Source: Serratia sp. H1w
Lineage (GTDB): Bacteria; Pseudomonadota; Gammaproteobacteria; Enterobacterales; Enterobacteriaceae
NCBI RefSeq assembly: GCF_000633355.1
Contig: NZ_AYMQ01000017.1
Coordinates: 1-36,707 of the forward strand
DNA: 36,707 nt
Direction: 5' to 3'
The translations under genes were made by a program, and so were the position numbers. Below the pieces are notes generated by a model. That model made no database searches. It was not told where the DNA came from and was given only the letters and a program-made list of their open reading frames with translations. Positions 27,001 through 36,707 of the stretch are shown here, piece after piece (position 1 is the first letter of the stretch; the number at the start of each line of letters is the position of its first letter).

Positions 27001-30000
27001 GGGCAGATGTTATCGAACGGAGCGTTACGCCTCGATGGCCGCCAGTTGGTCAACCAGGGCGCTATGCAAGGGCAACAACTGACGGTTAAAGCTCAGAGCT
27101 GGCAGAACAGCGGCAGTGCTCAGGCGCAAGAACGCCTGACGGCGGAGCTTACCGGTGACATGCTCAACAGTGGCCTGTTACTGAGCCAGGATCGGTTTGA
27201 ACTCACGGCTGCCGATATTCTCAATCAGGGCACCCTGGCGGCAGACTCGGTGATATTGACCGCGCCACAGTTGACCAATAGCGGTCTGTTACAGGGCAAC
27301 AGCCATCTGCAATTGACCATCCCCAACATCAGTAATCTTGCCAGCGGCAAGCTGATCAGCGGTGGTGCCCTGGAGCTGGCGCTCGATCAATTGAACAACG
27401 CCGGTTTATTGCAGGTGAACGATGACTTGTCTCTCACCGGTCAGCAATTTACCAACCAGGGCAGTATTGTGGCGAACAATCTGAGCCTGGATGTGCAGGG
27501 GGCTTTTGACAACCAGCAAGACGGCAAACTCGTTGCACGTGAAAATGCCACGTTCCGTAGCCAATCGGTGAACAATGCCGGGGTTCTGGCGGGTAATACG
27601 CTGGTGCTGGACAGCGGCACCGTGACTCACACTGGCATCATGCAAGGCAATGCCGGGCTGACGCTAAATAGCGCCGCGCTGAACGTACTCGCCGGTGCAC
27701 AGTTGCTGAGTGATGGTGAACTGGCCGTCAATAGTGGCGCAGTCACCAACGCCGGGTTCTGGCAGGGAAATAACCTGACGTTTGGCGTCGATAGTCTGGA
27801 TAACACTGGATCGATAAACGCGGTATCGGGTTTGACCGGCACAGCGAACACGATGCAAAACAGCGGCCAGATTGCGAGCCTGAATACGTTGAACCTCAGC
27901 GCGGGCAATCTGACCAACAGCGGCAAGCTGGTGGCCAACCGCTTGACTCTGAATGCCGATACGCTGAGTAACAGCGGATTGTGGCAGGGAAGCGACTGGC
28001 TTGATGCCCATGGTGATGTGCTGACCTTGAGTGCATCAAGCCGTGTGCTGTCTGGCGGTGCGTTGTCGCTAAATGCCGGGCAACTGACCTCTGACGGGCT
28101 GGTTCAGGGTGGGCAAGCTCATATCGCAGCCACTGATTGGTTGAACCGTGGCAGCCTGCTGGGGAGCGATTCTTTGGCAGTCAACGTCACCAACACGTTG
28201 GTGAATGAAGGGTCATTGCTTAGCCAGGGCAACGGCGAGATACAGGCACAAACGCTGACCAACAACGGCGCCGTGCTGAGTGACGGGGATCTGTCTTTGG
28301 CTGGTGCTACCTTGAACAACCAAGGTGCAGTACAAGGTAATATCCTCAACCTGGCACAGTCCGTGGTGAATAACTCGGGCACGCTGATCGGTTTGCAGTC
28401 ACTGACGCTGGGCATTCAGGCGTTTTCCGCCCCGCTGCTGACGCTGGTGAACAGCGCCCAAGGCTCACTGCTGACTCAGGGCACGCTGAGCGTTAATGGC
28501 AGTACAGTGACCAATGATGGTCGCTGGCAGGGGCAACAGATCCTGCTGAATGCTCAAACGTTGAATAACAGTGGCGCTATCCAGAGTGCGGATGCGCTGC
28601 AAGTGGTTCTGTCTGGGGCGTTGAATGCGACGGCAGGCAGCAAAATTACCGCCAATGGCACTGCGGCGTTACAGGCGCTTTCGCTGACCAACGCCGGGCA
28701 GTGGTTGGCAAAAAATCTCAGCCTGCGTGCTGACAGTTTGAATAATCAAGGCGAAATCAGCGGTGTCGACGGGTTGACGGTTGCGCTGAGTGGGGCTTTC
28801 ACCCAACAGCAAGATAACACCTTGCTGACGGCAGGTGACCTGAAACTGGATGCGGCCTCGATCTCCAACCTGGGGCGTATTCAGGGTGGCGACGTGTGGG
28901 TTAACAGCGGTGCGCTGGATAACAGTGGACGCATCCAAGGAGAAACCGGGCTGACGCTGAACTTGTCCGGTTCGTTAACCAATAACGCATCGGGTACCCT
29001 TCTCAGCCAGAACGCGCTCACCATCACCACCCCGTACTGGGTCAACAGCGGCCTGATGCAAAGCGGTACTGACACCCGGATCGGATCAGCGATGGCTGGG
29101 CGTAATGACGGCAGACTGCTTGCGGGGTCCGAGCTGTCACTCGACGGCTGGCAATTTACCAACACCGGGTGGCTGCAAGCGGCCACATTGTTGCTGAATG
29201 CAGATACGGTAGACAACAGCGGCACCTTGTTGGCTGAACTACAGGGCACGTTGACAGGAAACAGCCTGAACAACCAAGGCACCGTCCAGGGAAACAGCCT
29301 GGTGTTGAATATCCAGCAGCTGACCAACGGCGGTACGCTGCTCGGCAATTCCGGGCTTAATATCAATGCCAGCCAGGTGGCCCTTCAGACAACAGGGAAA
29401 ATGTTCAGCGGTGGTGATTTGCTGTTGAGCAGTGGCGGCTTTGACCAACAGGGCCAAGTCGTGGCGTTGGGCAACCTGACGTTGCAACTGGTGAATGCCT
29501 TTACCAGCCAGAACGTGATTGCCGCAGGCCAGAACCTGAATATCAACAGTCAGGGAGCGTTGACTAACCAAGGCACTTTGCAGGGGCAGAGCGTCAATCT
29601 TACGACGTACGGTGTTTTAACCAACAACGGGCAAATCACTGGCGGGAGCGGGGCCAGCACCCTCAGTGGTAGCGCTATTGCCATGAATGCGGCTGGAACG
29701 CTGCAATCAGGGGGCGATGTGACCCTGAACAGCCAGAGCGATATCACCGTTGACGGGTTTACCGGTACGTTGGGTACGCTCACGCTGAATACCACTAATC
29801 TGGTGAACACCGCCCTGCTGTATGCCGGTAACAACCTGTACCTGTTGGCCAACAGCATCAAAAACCTGCACGGTGACATTCTGGCTGGCAATAGCCTGTG
29901 GATGCAGCGCGATATGGCGGGCAATGCCAACAGCGAAGTCGTGAACAGCTCTGGCACTATCGAGACACAAAATGGTGATATCACCATTAATACCGCCCAT

Positions 30001-33000
30001 TTGCTGAACCAGCGCGATGGGTTGACTGTGACTAGCACCGAGAGCAGCGTACCGCAGTATTCGTGGGTGACAGATTTTGAGGCAAAAGTACCGCTGAGTT
30101 TCTTCAACCGAGGCGACTACGGTTACGTCATAAAATCTTGGGAGTCGGGCGGTGGTAGCCCTGGCCACGGCGCCTCCCCGACAACGCATTACAGTTCAAC
30201 GCCAACGCCTTATCTGAATCAGCGGATCAAGGAGTTCGCTTCCGGCATTTCGACCGTCGCCGTAACGGCAAACGGCGGCGCTGCGCGCATTGCTTCCGGG
30301 CGTGATATCACGCTTTATGCCGGGCAATTGGATAATCAGGCAAGTAATATTTTAACTAATAATAACGCCTACCTTTCAGGGAACAACCTGAATAACCAAT
30401 CCTGGTTCTCGGGCACTGAAACCCGCTATCAGACGTATCAATTTGGTTATGGCCTTAGCCAGGTTCCGCTGCCAGAAACTAATACTGTCAAAGGGGATAT
30501 TACCGCCAACTATATCCTGTACACGGCGACGGGCGAAGTCCGCTATGAACGAGGCGAAGGTGAGATCTACCGCTCCGTGATCCAGGCGGGCGGCAACGTC
30601 GTAGCCAACTTTGCCAACGACCTCAGTAATACCACCACCGCACCTAACGCTGGTGGGGTAACCAATTCCATCAATGCCCCAACGCTAAACACCCTGAGCC
30701 AACAAACTATTGGCGGCGCCGTAGATAAACAGGCGTTGTCAGCCAGTGACAACGCGGCGGTCAACTCCCCTGAATGGCAAGACAGCCTGCAGAGTGCTTT
30801 GCAACAGATTAACGGCGGTAGCGGCCTGGATAATGTCACACCTGAACTCTCGGGGTTAGGAAAATACGGTGATGGTGGCCAGGGTAGCGCCAACCTGGGG
30901 GATGGCACTGCGTTACAAAACACTACCACCGATGGTAAGGATCTGGTTGGTACGGATGGCAAGGGTTTAAATCACTATCAAGGCAAAACGGTCGATACCA
31001 GCGCGTATCCGCTGCCTAAGGGTGAGAACGGCTATTTTGTTGCCTCCACCGATCCGGATAGCCCTTATCTGATCACCACCAACCCGAAACTTAACGGCTT
31101 GGGGCAACTGGATCCGAGCCTGTTTGGCGATCTTTACGCTCTAATGGGGATCACCCCAGGCCAGAGCCCACGTGAAACTAATGAACAGTTCACGGTGCAG
31201 GACAAGTTTATCGGCTCTGCCTATTTCCTTGACCGCCTGAACCTCCACCCGGATTACGACTACCGTTTCCTGGGGGATGCGGCCTTTGATACCCGTTACG
31301 TCAGCAATGCCATGCTGAATCAAACGGGGAGCCGCTATCTGAACGGGGTAGGTTCAGATCTGGAGCAGATGCAGACCCTGATGGACAATGCCGCCCGGGC
31401 GCAACAGTCGCTGGGGCTGAAGTTCGGTATTGCATTGACGGCGCAGCAGATCGCCTCCTTGGACCACAGCATCTTGTGGTGGGAAGCGACCAGCATCAAT
31501 GGCCAGACGGTGATGGTACCGAAGCTCTACCTGTCGCCAAAAGACGTGACGATCAATAACGGCAGCGTGATTGCCGGGAAAAATGTCTCGCTCACTGCCG
31601 GCAATGTTACCAACAGTGGCAGCACGCTGACCGCACAGAATACTCTGGCGATCGATAGCCAGAACAGTATCAGCAACCTCAATGCTGGCCTGCTCAATGC
31701 GGGTGGCAATCTGCAATTGAGTGCGATTGGCGATATCAACAATATCGGTTCAATCATCAGTGGCAAAACGGTGCAGTTGGAAAGTCTGGATGGCAGCATC
31801 ATCAACCAGACGCTGACTAACCAGTGGGATACCCAGGGTTCCCTCGGTGGCTGGATGCCGCAAAGCCTGTCACTGTCACGTACGGAAATTGGCAATATCG
31901 GCTCCATTCAGGCCTTGGATAGCTTAAGCCTGAGCGCTGGCAACAACATCGATATCCTGGGGGCTAAATTGACCTCCGGTGGTGCAATGGATCTGTTTGC
32001 GGGTGGGGATATCAACGTCCTGGCCAACACCACTTACAGTGCCGATAAATCCCAGGGCTGGCGGAGCGTAAAAGAAAGCGAAACCTACGGTAGCCAAGGT
32101 AGCGAAATCAGCGCCGGTGGGCCGCTGACGGTTGATGCAGGCCGCGATGTCAACGTGAAGGCCAGCCAGGTTGGTAGCCAGAGCGATGCGACGATCGCCG
32201 CTGGACGTGACATCAACCTGCAAACGCAGGAAGCGAGCACCCGGCAGAAAGATAACGGCACCGAACAGCGCAGTAACGATGCCACCCGCACTACCCTAAC
32301 CAGTGGCGGTGATTTAACGCTGGATGCAGGCCGGGATGTGAATTCTCAGGCAGCGGCGATGGTGGCGGATAACAACGTCAGCCTGAATGCCGAGCGTGAC
32401 GTAAACCTCAATACCCAGCAGACCAGCGAATACCGCGAGAGCAAGGAAGGCAAGCGCCAGCAGGTGGACGAGTCTATCCGCCAACAGGGAACAGAGATTG
32501 CCAGCGGAGGAAATACCACTATTCACGCCGATCGCGATGCCACATTGAACGCGGCGCAAGTACAGGCCAGCGGCGATGTCGCCGTCAGTGCCGGGCGGGA
32601 TATTGCGCTAAACAGCGCGACCGAAAGTGATTACTCCTTCTTCGAAGAAACCAAAACCAAGAAAGGTTTCCTGTCGAAGACCACCACTCATACGGTGCGG
32701 GAAGATTACGCCACACAAGAGAAAGGTACGTTGCTGAGCGGCGATAACGTATCGCTATCTGCCGGTAACGATCTGTCGGTGAAAGGTTCCTCAGTCGTCG
32801 GTGACGGCAAGGTTAATCTGCAAGCGGGCAATAACGTCGAGATCGTGGCGGCAACCGAAGAGCAATCCAGCTATCGGTTGGATGAGAAGAAAAAGAGTGG
32901 GCTGATGGGCACCGGCGGTATCGGGGTGACGATAGGCAGTTCCAGCTCGCGCCATCAGGTGAATGAAGACGGCACCACGCAAAGTCAAAGTGTTAGCACC

Positions 33001-35985
33001 ATTGGCTCAACCGGTGGTGACGTGAACATCGTTGCTGGCAACCAGGCGCATATCGGTGGTGCGGATCTGATTGCCGGTAAAAATCTCAACGTCACCGGCG
33101 ACAGCGTCATTATCGAACCTGGGCATGACCTGCGTACGGTAGAAGAACGATTCGAGCAGAAACAGAGTGGCTTGACCGTGGCGCTTTCCGGTGCGGCGGG
33201 GGCTGCGGCCAATTCGGCGATATCGACTGCACAGAGTGCCAAAAGCGAAAGCGATGGCCGCTTGACAGCATTGCAGGGCACCAAAGCAGCACTGTCTGGG
33301 GTGCAGGCAGGCCAGGCCTTGATGCTGGAAGATGCCAAGGGCGATATGCAGAATGCGGTCGGTATCAGCCTTTCCATTGGGGCCCAGAAGTCATCATCCA
33401 CGCAAAAGCAGGTCTCTGATAATGTCACCGGTTCGACGCTGACGGCGGGAAATAATCTGTCGGTAACCGCGACTGGAAAAGGCAGCAGTGCCAACAGTGG
33501 TGATGTGGTGATTGCCGGTAGCCAGTTGAAAGCAGGTGGCGATACCACGGTTGATGCCGCTCGCGACATCCTGTTGGCCGGGGCAGCCAATACCCAGCAG
33601 CAGACGGGGAGCAACAAGAGCAGCGGCGGTGAAATCGGTATCGGCCTGAGCTTGGGTAAAGACACCGGTATCAAGGTGTTTGCCAACGTCAATGCGGGCA
33701 AAGGCAGTGAAAAAGGCACCGGAACTCAGTGGACCGAGACGACCATCGACAGTGGTAAGACGCTGGCTATGAACAGCGGGCGCGATACTACCCTGGCCGG
33801 TGCACAGGTTAGCGGTGATAAGGTGGAAGTTGACGTCGGGCGCAACCTGACGCTCTCCAGCCAGCAAGACAACGATCTGTACGATATGAAGCAGCAGAAC
33901 GCCAGCGCTGGCGGCAGCTTCACCTGGGGCTCGATGAGTGGCTCCGGCTACCTGAACCTGAGCCAGGACAAGATGCACAGCAATTATGACTCGGTGCAGG
34001 AGCAGACCGGGATCTTTGCGGGCAAAGGTGGTTTTGACGTTAAGGTTGGCGAGCATACTCAACTGGACGGAGCGGTAATCAGTTCAACGGCAACGGCGGA
34101 CAAAAATAGCCTGGATACGGGGACGCTGGGGTTCAGCGACCTACATAACCAGGCGGATTACAACGTTGAACATGTGGGTGTAGGGATCAGCGGCGGCGGT
34201 GACTTTGGCGGTAAAGAGTTCCAGGGCAACCTGGCGGGTGGGATGCTGTCAGGATTGAATGGCAGCGGTCATGCCAGCGGCACCACGCAAGCGGCGGTAA
34301 GTGAAGGCACTATCACCGTTCGTGACAAGGACAACCAACAGCAAAATGTTGCCGATCTGAGCCGGGATACGGAGAACGCCAACGGCAGCATCGCACCGAT
34401 CTTCGATAAGGAGAAAGAGCAGAACCGGCTGAAACAGGCGCAACTGATTGGGGAGATTGGTGGTCAGGCGTCGGATATCGCTCGTACGCAGGGACAGATT
34501 GTTGCTACCAAAGCGGCGAATGAGAAGATGAAGGACGTTAAGCCTGAAGATCTCGCCGCTGCAGAAGCTAAATGGAAAAAAGCTAACCCTGGTAAGGAGC
34601 CGACCTCTGAGGATATCAGCAAGCAGATTTATCAGACGGCCTACGATAAAGCATTTACTGAGTCAGGTTTTGGTACGGGTGGTAAGGTCCAGCAGGCAAT
34701 ACAGGCAGCGACTGCGGCCTTGCAGGGACTGGCCGGTGGTGATGTAGCTAAAGCGTTGGCAGGGGCAACGGCACCCTATCTCGCAGAAGTGATCCACAAT
34801 AAAACTGTCGACCCAATAACAGGTAAGGTGAATACGGAAGCTAATTTGATGGCGCATGCCGTGTTAGGGGCGGTGGTTGCTCAGGTTAACGGTAATAGTG
34901 CATTGGCAGGGGCTTCCGGTGCGGTTATGGGCGAATATATTGCTCAGCAACTTTATCCGAACATTAAACGCGAAGATTTGAGTGAAGATCAAAGGCAGAC
35001 GATCAGTGCTTTGGGTACTCTTGCATCAGCTCTGGCAGGTGGATTAGTTGGTGACAGCACGGCTGACGTAGTTGCAGGTGCTCAGGCAGGTAAGAATGCG
35101 GTTGAAAACAACAACATTTTGGTTGTTGCTAGGACGGGTATACAGGCCTGTGCTGATTTGGCTATTTGCCGCAATAAAGTTATTGAAATGGGATTAGGGG
35201 CCTTAGTGGGGGTTGGGGCGGCTACTTCAGTGGTTGAAGATTTGTCTAGTGCCCAGAAAACCAACGTAATGTTGGCGGCGATGTCGGGAGATCCGGCGCA
35301 GGTTGATCAACTATCTCCTTCCGAACGGGCAGCCTATGAGGAACTAAAAGGAAGCAAAGGAATCATTACCGTGTTCCCTACGCCTGGTGAAGATCCAACA
35401 GGTGGGAAACTGGTGAACCCAATTCCTGATCAGAATAAGGGGACCACACTGGTTGCACCGGATCAGTCTGGTGAGCAAGGCTCTAACCATACGGGAAATA
35501 CGGATGGTAAGCCTGATACTGGTGGGAATACGACGGTAACACCGATTCCAGATGCGCCATCGTCAAGTGATCTGATATATTTAAATGAAAAAATACCAGG
35601 TCTAGAAAATGTTCGACCTGAGAATCCTGGATATCCAGCGAATCAGGATGTTGTTAATAAAATGAATGATCCAAAGTTTATGAGTTGGGCTAATGATACT
35701 AAATGTACAGATTGTTCTGATATAGCGCCTACGTTGCTTGATGCAGCTGGTGGTCAAGGGAAAATTATAGAGGTTAGACCAGTTTCTCGTGGGAATTTAA
35801 ATGTCTTTGAAAGTGGGCAGATTGAGAGAGAAATGGAATTTCATCAAGTTTACACGGACGGTCGTTATGTATATGATCCTCGAGTATCCTTAAAGCCAAT
35901 ACCAAAGGGAGATTGGGAGAAACATATTAAAGCTATTAATCCAGAGGGTGTAACTATCTCTGATAAACTTGAGGGGCTAAAATGA
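24019..35985 (+). CDS. cdiA: CdiA, giant contact-dependent growth inhibition toxin filament
   Basis: CdiA is a surface filament that binds a neighbour's receptor and delivers its C-terminal toxin. It has 3988 residues with all expected parts. There is a signal peptide to about Ala34. The TPS secretion domain (about 35-300) contains [16 protein letters not shown] (143-158) with the CdiA-typical Cys pair 149/152. The first FHA repeat block (about 330-2000) is made of many 20-residue units such as [16 protein letters not shown] receptor-binding region without FHA repeats spans about 2010-2330 ([20 protein letters not shown] onward). The Tyr/Pro-type domain spans about 2340-2510 ([20 protein letters not shown] and [20 protein letters not shown]). 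A second FHA block covers about 2510-3400. A pre-toxin domain ends in VENN (3695-3698), followed by a 290-residue CT. A GGAAAGGG site precedes the ATG. The frame is intact throughout. Confidence 0.96.
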   Translation: MKQKDNQPVHISQRWLSYTLCCLLAGQPLLPVMANGVNVAEGNTRIDQAGNGVPVVNIATPNQAGISHNKYNDFNVGKEGLILNNSTERLNQTQLGGLIQNNPNLKAGQEAQGIINEVVAPNRSQLQGYMEVAGKQANVMVANPYGITCDGCGFINTPNATLTTGKPVLGPDGKLQALEVTQGAISIQGKGLDASQSEKFALIARATEINAQLYAQDATITLGANRVDAQGNVTPIAGQGDVPKVAIDTGALGGMYANRIHLVSSDKGVGVNLGNLNARAGDITLDANGKLTVNNSLASGALTATGQSISMLGDHKASQSIALNSQGDLSQQNGTLVSDRDIVLSSGGKLQLNTGKLTAGNDISLRARDVLVDSSSQIDAARHVDMTFFNTGLTQGQVTAGQNLTLSGASLVNSGTLMANGAIQSTLANLGNSGTVQSQGNLSLSGQSLANSGKILSGGALSVSSQTLDQDGTLSAKGKADLTVSGTFRNGHYGELLSDDSLTLWAGTLQQNGLLSGTTGLFLGSDALTTAADAITTSQGNISVNAANATLGGEWNAGGDLAWRGTTLNTLSGAQVQSGGNLAIQAQLATLAGTQTAKGALTVEADSLLHSGKSHAATLALNAGTLTNQGTLVAPVLTINSQTLANSGLLQGTQTLDLIARLMDNQQGGTVYTANSLSLVIPTLKNAGLFTTDRDLLLGGDQLINRGEINAANLTAKNQQVDNQQGGLLLAKHTLSLTGMALSNAGQLAANQLTLNATNITNSGTLQGDSTLSIKATDVSNRGRLLTGGSLSLVADNLTNAGVIQASMIALLLAKRFINQQDGSVNASGSLTLATPQFNNDGLLAATALTLDTTSLFNTGTLQGSNQINVKTSSLDNQLGGVLLSAGELALQADSLTNAGLLQGKTLDLSAQEWFNTGNVLSEQTASLKVANTLTNQGKILGQQGMNVSAGSLDNAGWLAANALSVIGDVINKGLMQGSQSLQLSGNQLNNAATGQMLSNGALRLDGRQLVNQGAMQGQQLTVKAQSWQNSGSAQAQERLTAELTGDMLNSGLLLSQDRFELTAADILNQGTLAADSVILTAPQLTNSGLLQGNSHLQLTIPNISNLASGKLISGGALELALDQLNNAGLLQVNDDLSLTGQQFTNQGSIVANNLSLDVQGAFDNQQDGKLVARENATFRSQSVNNAGVLAGNTLVLDSGTVTHTGIMQGNAGLTLNSAALNVLAGAQLLSDGELAVNSGAVTNAGFWQGNNLTFGVDSLDNTGSINAVSGLTGTANTMQNSGQIASLNTLNLSAGNLTNSGKLVANRLTLNADTLSNSGLWQGSDWLDAHGDVLTLSASSRVLSGGALSLNAGQLTSDGLVQGGQAHIAATDWLNRGSLLGSDSLAVNVTNTLVNEGSLLSQGNGEIQAQTLTNNGAVLSDGDLSLAGATLNNQGAVQGNILNLAQSVVNNSGTLIGLQSLTLGIQAFSAPLLTLVNSAQGSLLTQGTLSVNGSTVTNDGRWQGQQILLNAQTLNNSGAIQSADALQVVLSGALNATAGSKITANGTAALQALSLTNAGQWLAKNLSLRADSLNNQGEISGVDGLTVALSGAFTQQQDNTLLTAGDLKLDAASISNLGRIQGGDVWVNSGALDNSGRIQGETGLTLNLSGSLTNNASGTLLSQNALTITTPYWVNSGLMQSGTDTRIGSAMAGRNDGRLLAGSELSLDGWQFTNTGWLQAATLLLNADTVDNSGTLLAELQGTLTGNSLNNQGTVQGNSLVLNIQQLTNGGTLLGNSGLNINASQVALQTTGKMFSGGDLLLSSGGFDQQGQVVALGNLTLQLVNAFTSQNVIAAGQNLNINSQGALTNQGTLQGQSVNLTTYGVLTNNGQITGGSGASTLSGSAIAMNAAGTLQSGGDVTLNSQSDITVDGFTGTLGTLTLNTTNLVNTALLYAGNNLYLLANSIKNLHGDILAGNSLWMQRDMAGNANSEVVNSSGTIETQNGDITINTAHLLNQRDGLTVTSTESSVPQYSWVTDFEAKVPLSFFNRGDYGYVIKSWESGGGSPGHGASPTTHYSSTPTPYLNQRIKEFASGISTVAVTANGGAARIASGRDITLYAGQLDNQASNILTNNNAYLSGNNLNNQSWFSGTETRYQTYQFGYGLSQVPLPETNTVKGDITANYILYTATGEVRYERGEGEIYRSVIQAGGNVVANFANDLSNTTTAPNAGGVTNSINAPTLNTLSQQTIGGAVDKQALSASDNAAVNSPEWQDSLQSALQQINGGSGLDNVTPELSGLGKYGDGGQGSANLGDGTALQNTTTDGKDLVGTDGKGLNHYQGKTVDTSAYPLPKGENGYFVASTDPDSPYLITTNPKLNGLGQLDPSLFGDLYALMGITPGQSPRETNEQFTVQDKFIGSAYFLDRLNLHPDYDYRFLGDAAFDTRYVSNAMLNQTGSRYLNGVGSDLEQMQTLMDNAARAQQSLGLKFGIALTAQQIASLDHSILWWEATSINGQTVMVPKLYLSPKDVTINNGSVIAGKNVSLTAGNVTNSGSTLTAQNTLAIDSQNSISNLNAGLLNAGGNLQLSAIGDINNIGSIISGKTVQLESLDGSIINQTLTNQWDTQGSLGGWMPQSLSLSRTEIGNIGSIQALDSLSLSAGNNIDILGAKLTSGGAMDLFAGGDINVLANTTYSADKSQGWRSVKESETYGSQGSEISAGGPLTVDAGRDVNVKASQVGSQSDATIAAGRDINLQTQEASTRQKDNGTEQRSNDATRTTLTSGGDLTLDAGRDVNSQAAAMVADNNVSLNAERDVNLNTQQTSEYRESKEGKRQQVDESIRQQGTEIASGGNTTIHADRDATLNAAQVQASGDVAVSAGRDIALNSATESDYSFFEETKTKKGFLSKTTTHTVREDYATQEKGTLLSGDNVSLSAGNDLSVKGSSVVGDGKVNLQAGNNVEIVAATEEQSSYRLDEKKKSGLMGTGGIGVTIGSSSSRHQVNEDGTTQSQSVSTIGSTGGDVNIVAGNQAHIGGADLIAGKNLNVTGDSVIIEPGHDLRTVEERFEQKQSGLTVALSGAAGAAANSAISTAQSAKSESDGRLTALQGTKAALSGVQAGQALMLEDAKGDMQNAVGISLSIGAQKSSSTQKQVSDNVTGSTLTAGNNLSVTATGKGSSANSGDVVIAGSQLKAGGDTTVDAARDILLAGAANTQQQTGSNKSSGGEIGIGLSLGKDTGIKVFANVNAGKGSEKGTGTQWTETTIDSGKTLAMNSGRDTTLAGAQVSGDKVEVDVGRNLTLSSQQDNDLYDMKQQNASAGGSFTWGSMSGSGYLNLSQDKMHSNYDSVQEQTGIFAGKGGFDVKVGEHTQLDGAVISSTATADKNSLDTGTLGFSDLHNQADYNVEHVGVGISGGGDFGGKEFQGNLAGGMLSGLNGSGHASGTTQAAVSEGTITVRDKDNQQQNVADLSRDTENANGSIAPIFDKEKEQNRLKQAQLIGEIGGQASDIARTQGQIVATKAANEKMKDVKPEDLAAAEAKWKKANPGKEPTSEDISKQIYQTAYDKAFTESGFGTGGKVQQAIQAATAALQGLAGGDVAKALAGATAPYLAEVIHNKTVDPITGKVNTEANLMAHAVLGAVVAQVNGNSALAGASGAVMGEYIAQQLYPNIKREDLSEDQRQTISALGTLASALAGGLVGDSTADVVAGAQAGKNAVENNNILVVARTGIQACADLAICRNKVIEMGLGALVGVGAATSVVEDLSSAQKTNVMLAAMSGDPAQVDQLSPSERAAYEELKGSKGIITVFPTPGEDPTGGKLVNPIPDQNKGTTLVAPDQSGEQGSNHTGNTDGKPDTGGNTTVTPIPDAPSSSDLIYLNEKIPGLENVRPENPGYPANQDVVNKMNDPKFMSWANDTKCTDCSDIAPTLLDAAGGQGKIIEVRPVSRGNLNVFESGQIEREMEFHQVYTDGRYVYDPRVSLKPIPKGDWEKHIKAINPEGVTISDKLEGLK
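35101..35982 (+). other. CdiA-CT: entry domain, linker and predicted papain-fold toxin
   Basis: This is the region of cdiA after VENN. Residues 3699-3780 are hydrophobic and helical, with a Cys pair in [14 protein letters not shown], the likely cytoplasm-entry domain. Residues 3780-3850 are a Pro/Gly/Thr-rich linker. Residues 3850-3988 are the probable toxin: [18 protein letters not shown] (Cys3896 and Cys3899), then [15 protein letters not shown] (His3942 and Asp3953). A Cys at the start of a helix, a His at a strand start, and an Asp in a YDP turn about 11 residues later is the order seen in papain-fold peptidase and deamidase toxins (Tox-PL-type). I infer a thiol peptidase or glutamine deamidase. 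The target is unknown. The DNA becomes AT-rich at about 35570, the presumed cassette boundary. Confidence 0.6.
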
Positions 35986-36440
35986 TGACCATGCAAGATA
36001 AAGTTGAGCGAGCATTGTTTGATGTGCTTTCTAAATTGGGACCTCTTGAATGGAAACGCTATCAAAAACGCTATCCTGAGATGTGGGTTGGCGATCATTT
36101 CGAGATTGTCGACCATTCATCATACCCTCCATTTACTAGCTTTCGGTTTAAGGATGAAGACCCTCGAATTATTGAGATATTGGAAAAAGCTCTAGATTCA
36201 TATAAAGGGAAACTTAAATGGGTTATGATTAGCCAAAAAAAAGAGTATGGGCCTGGAATAAATAGGTGTATTTTACCAATTTATGTTAAAGAGTTAAGAG
36301 ATAGTTTAGATGACTTTCAAAAGGTTGATGAGTATATTTCTAGGCATAAACCTGATTTCGGGCCTATAGCCTATTCTGATCTTGATAGTTTATCTCAACA
36401 TATCAAATTAGTTTTAAAGGATTCAGGTATTGATTTTTGA
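35982..36440 (+). CDS. cdiI: CdiI, cognate immunity protein
   Basis: The immunity protein would bind and neutralise the CdiA-CT in sibling cells. The ORF of 152 residues overlaps the cdiA stop (ATGATG around 35982), with GAGGGG as ribosome-binding site, so it is translationally coupled to cdiA, as cdiI genes are. It is a soluble, charged protein with no signal or membrane segment ([20 protein letters not shown] near the start, then [20 protein letters not shown]). I recognise no named family; immunity proteins are highly variable. The base composition is clearly AT-richer than in the core genes, supporting transfer. A second, related copy follows at 36548. Function is inferred from position. 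Confidence 0.82.
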   Translation: MMTMQDKVERALFDVLSKLGPLEWKRYQKRYPEMWVGDHFEIVDHSSYPPFTSFRFKDEDPRIIEILEKALDSYKGKLKWVMISQKKEYGPGINRCILPIYVKELRDSLDDFQKVDEYISRHKPDFGPIAYSDLDSLSQHIKLVLKDSGIDF

Positions 36441-36464
36441 GGTGTTGTAGTTTAATCGAGGTGA

Positions 36465-36551
36465 AACCTAAAAGGTGATTGGGAAAAGCACATTAAAACG
36501 ATTAACCCAGATGGAATAACTATCTCTGATAAATTACAGGGGTTAAAATGA
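36465..36551 (+). pseudogene. Orphan cdiA-CT remnant (last ~25 codons of a related toxin)
   Basis: The frame [20 protein letters not shown], then KLQGLK and a TGA, closely repeats the last residues of the upstream CdiA ([20 protein letters not shown], then KLEGLK). The DNA match starts at about 36465 with AAACCTAAA, where several bases are missing compared with cdiA, so the upstream part is out of frame and stops nearby (TGA at 36462-36464). It is a truncated scrap of a displaced toxin tail, and cannot make an active toxin. It also shows that cdiI was not always followed by unrelated DNA. Confidence 0.85.
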
Positions 36552-36707
36552 TACAAGAAGAAGGGAGAGAACTTTTTTCGGTCATTGAAAAGCTAGGGGA
36601 TCTAGAATGGCAATGCTGCCATTCTAGATATCCAGTTTTTAAATTCAAAGATCAAGAAGAGTTTATGGGGGATAGATCTGTTAGACCACCAGCCACCAGC
36701 CACCAGC
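36548..36707 (+). CDS. Second cdiI-like immunity gene, partial (cut by window end)
   Basis: The ATG overlaps the stop of the orphan toxin remnant exactly as cdiI overlaps cdiA, after GGGGTTAAA. The first 30 or so residues resemble CdiI: LFSVIEKLGDLEWQCCHSRY against [20 protein letters not shown]. Then VFKFKDQEEF aligns with the later FRFKDED segment of CdiI, skipping about 20 residues, so an internal deletion is likely. The frame is open to the window end (53 codons). The last seven codons are encoded by a GC-rich tandem repeat that does not resemble CdiI. It may be a degraded or still protective second immunity gene. Confidence 0.7.
   Translation, partial: MIQEEGRELFSVIEKLGDLEWQCCHSRYPVFKFKDQEEFMGDRSVRPPATSHQ
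36686..36707. repeat. 7-bp tandem repeat (CCACCAG x3) at the window end
   Basis: Three full copies of CCACCAG plus one further C end the window. The composition switches abruptly from AT-rich immunity-gene DNA. It may be the start of a longer array, a recombination junction, or an assembly end artefact. Confidence 0.6.

Noticed and set aside
24900-29700. Regular repeats suggesting a CRISPR or satellite array
   Set aside because: The repeats are degenerate, in frame, and encode 20-residue FHA units; there are no identical repeats with unique spacers.
22326-35985. ShlBA-type hemolysin pair, expected in Serratia
   Set aside because: The exoprotein is 3988 residues with a VENN motif, a polymorphic tail and a following immunity gene; ShlA is about 1600 residues and has none of these.

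Overview
This window is a piece of an enterobacterial chromosome, most likely Serratia or a close Yersiniaceae relative. The gene order mobBA - yihD - srkA - dsbA - yihG - polA - spf - engB - csrC - yihI - hemN - yshB - glnG - glnL - glnA - typA - yihX - yihY - dtd - fabY matches the core map I know from Escherichia coli. The proteins are close to, but distinct from, their E. coli counterparts. The assignment to Serratia is inference from gene content and from the style of the intergenic palindromic repeats; no species can be named from the sequence alone.

Region 1 (1-491) is the cut end of an IS481-family insertion sequence. It abuts the remains of a palindromic intergenic repeat downstream of mobB. 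Region 2 (492-8283) holds molybdenum-cofactor guanylylation (mobBA), the envelope-stress and disulfide genes srkA and dsbA, the acyltransferase yihG, DNA polymerase I, and the Spot 42 sRNA. Region 3 (8284-12249) holds the ribosome-assembly GTPase EngB, a GGA-rich CsrC-type sRNA, the Der-GTPase regulator YihI, an unnamed 57-residue membrane protein, HemN, and the 40-residue protein YshB. The last two small genes are easily missed. Region 4 (12356-16934) is the nitrogen-regulated glnALG operon with a very well conserved control region: a sigma-54 promoter, two NtrC enhancers at E. coli-like distances, a CRP site, and an NtrC operator in front of glnL. Region 5 (16934-22042) holds typA, yihX, yihY-dtd (overlapping) and fabY.

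Region 6 (22043-36707) is accessory. It is a contact-dependent growth inhibition (CDI) locus in cdiB-cdiA-cdiI order: an outer-membrane TpsB transporter, a 3988-residue CdiA filament, and an overlapping immunity gene. The CdiA tail after the VENN motif carries a Cys...His...Asp arrangement typical of papain-fold toxins. Behind cdiI lies a second, displaced module made of a frameshifted scrap of the same toxin C-terminus followed by a divergent immunity-gene copy cut by the window end. Toxin tail, immunity gene and orphan module are AT-rich compared with the GC-rich CdiA body, as expected for swappable cassettes.

Working together: NtrB/NtrC control glutamine synthetase. CsrC and Spot 42 are two global regulatory RNAs. 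CdiB exports CdiA to the cell surface, the CdiA tip delivers its C-terminal toxin into neighbours, and CdiI protects siblings.
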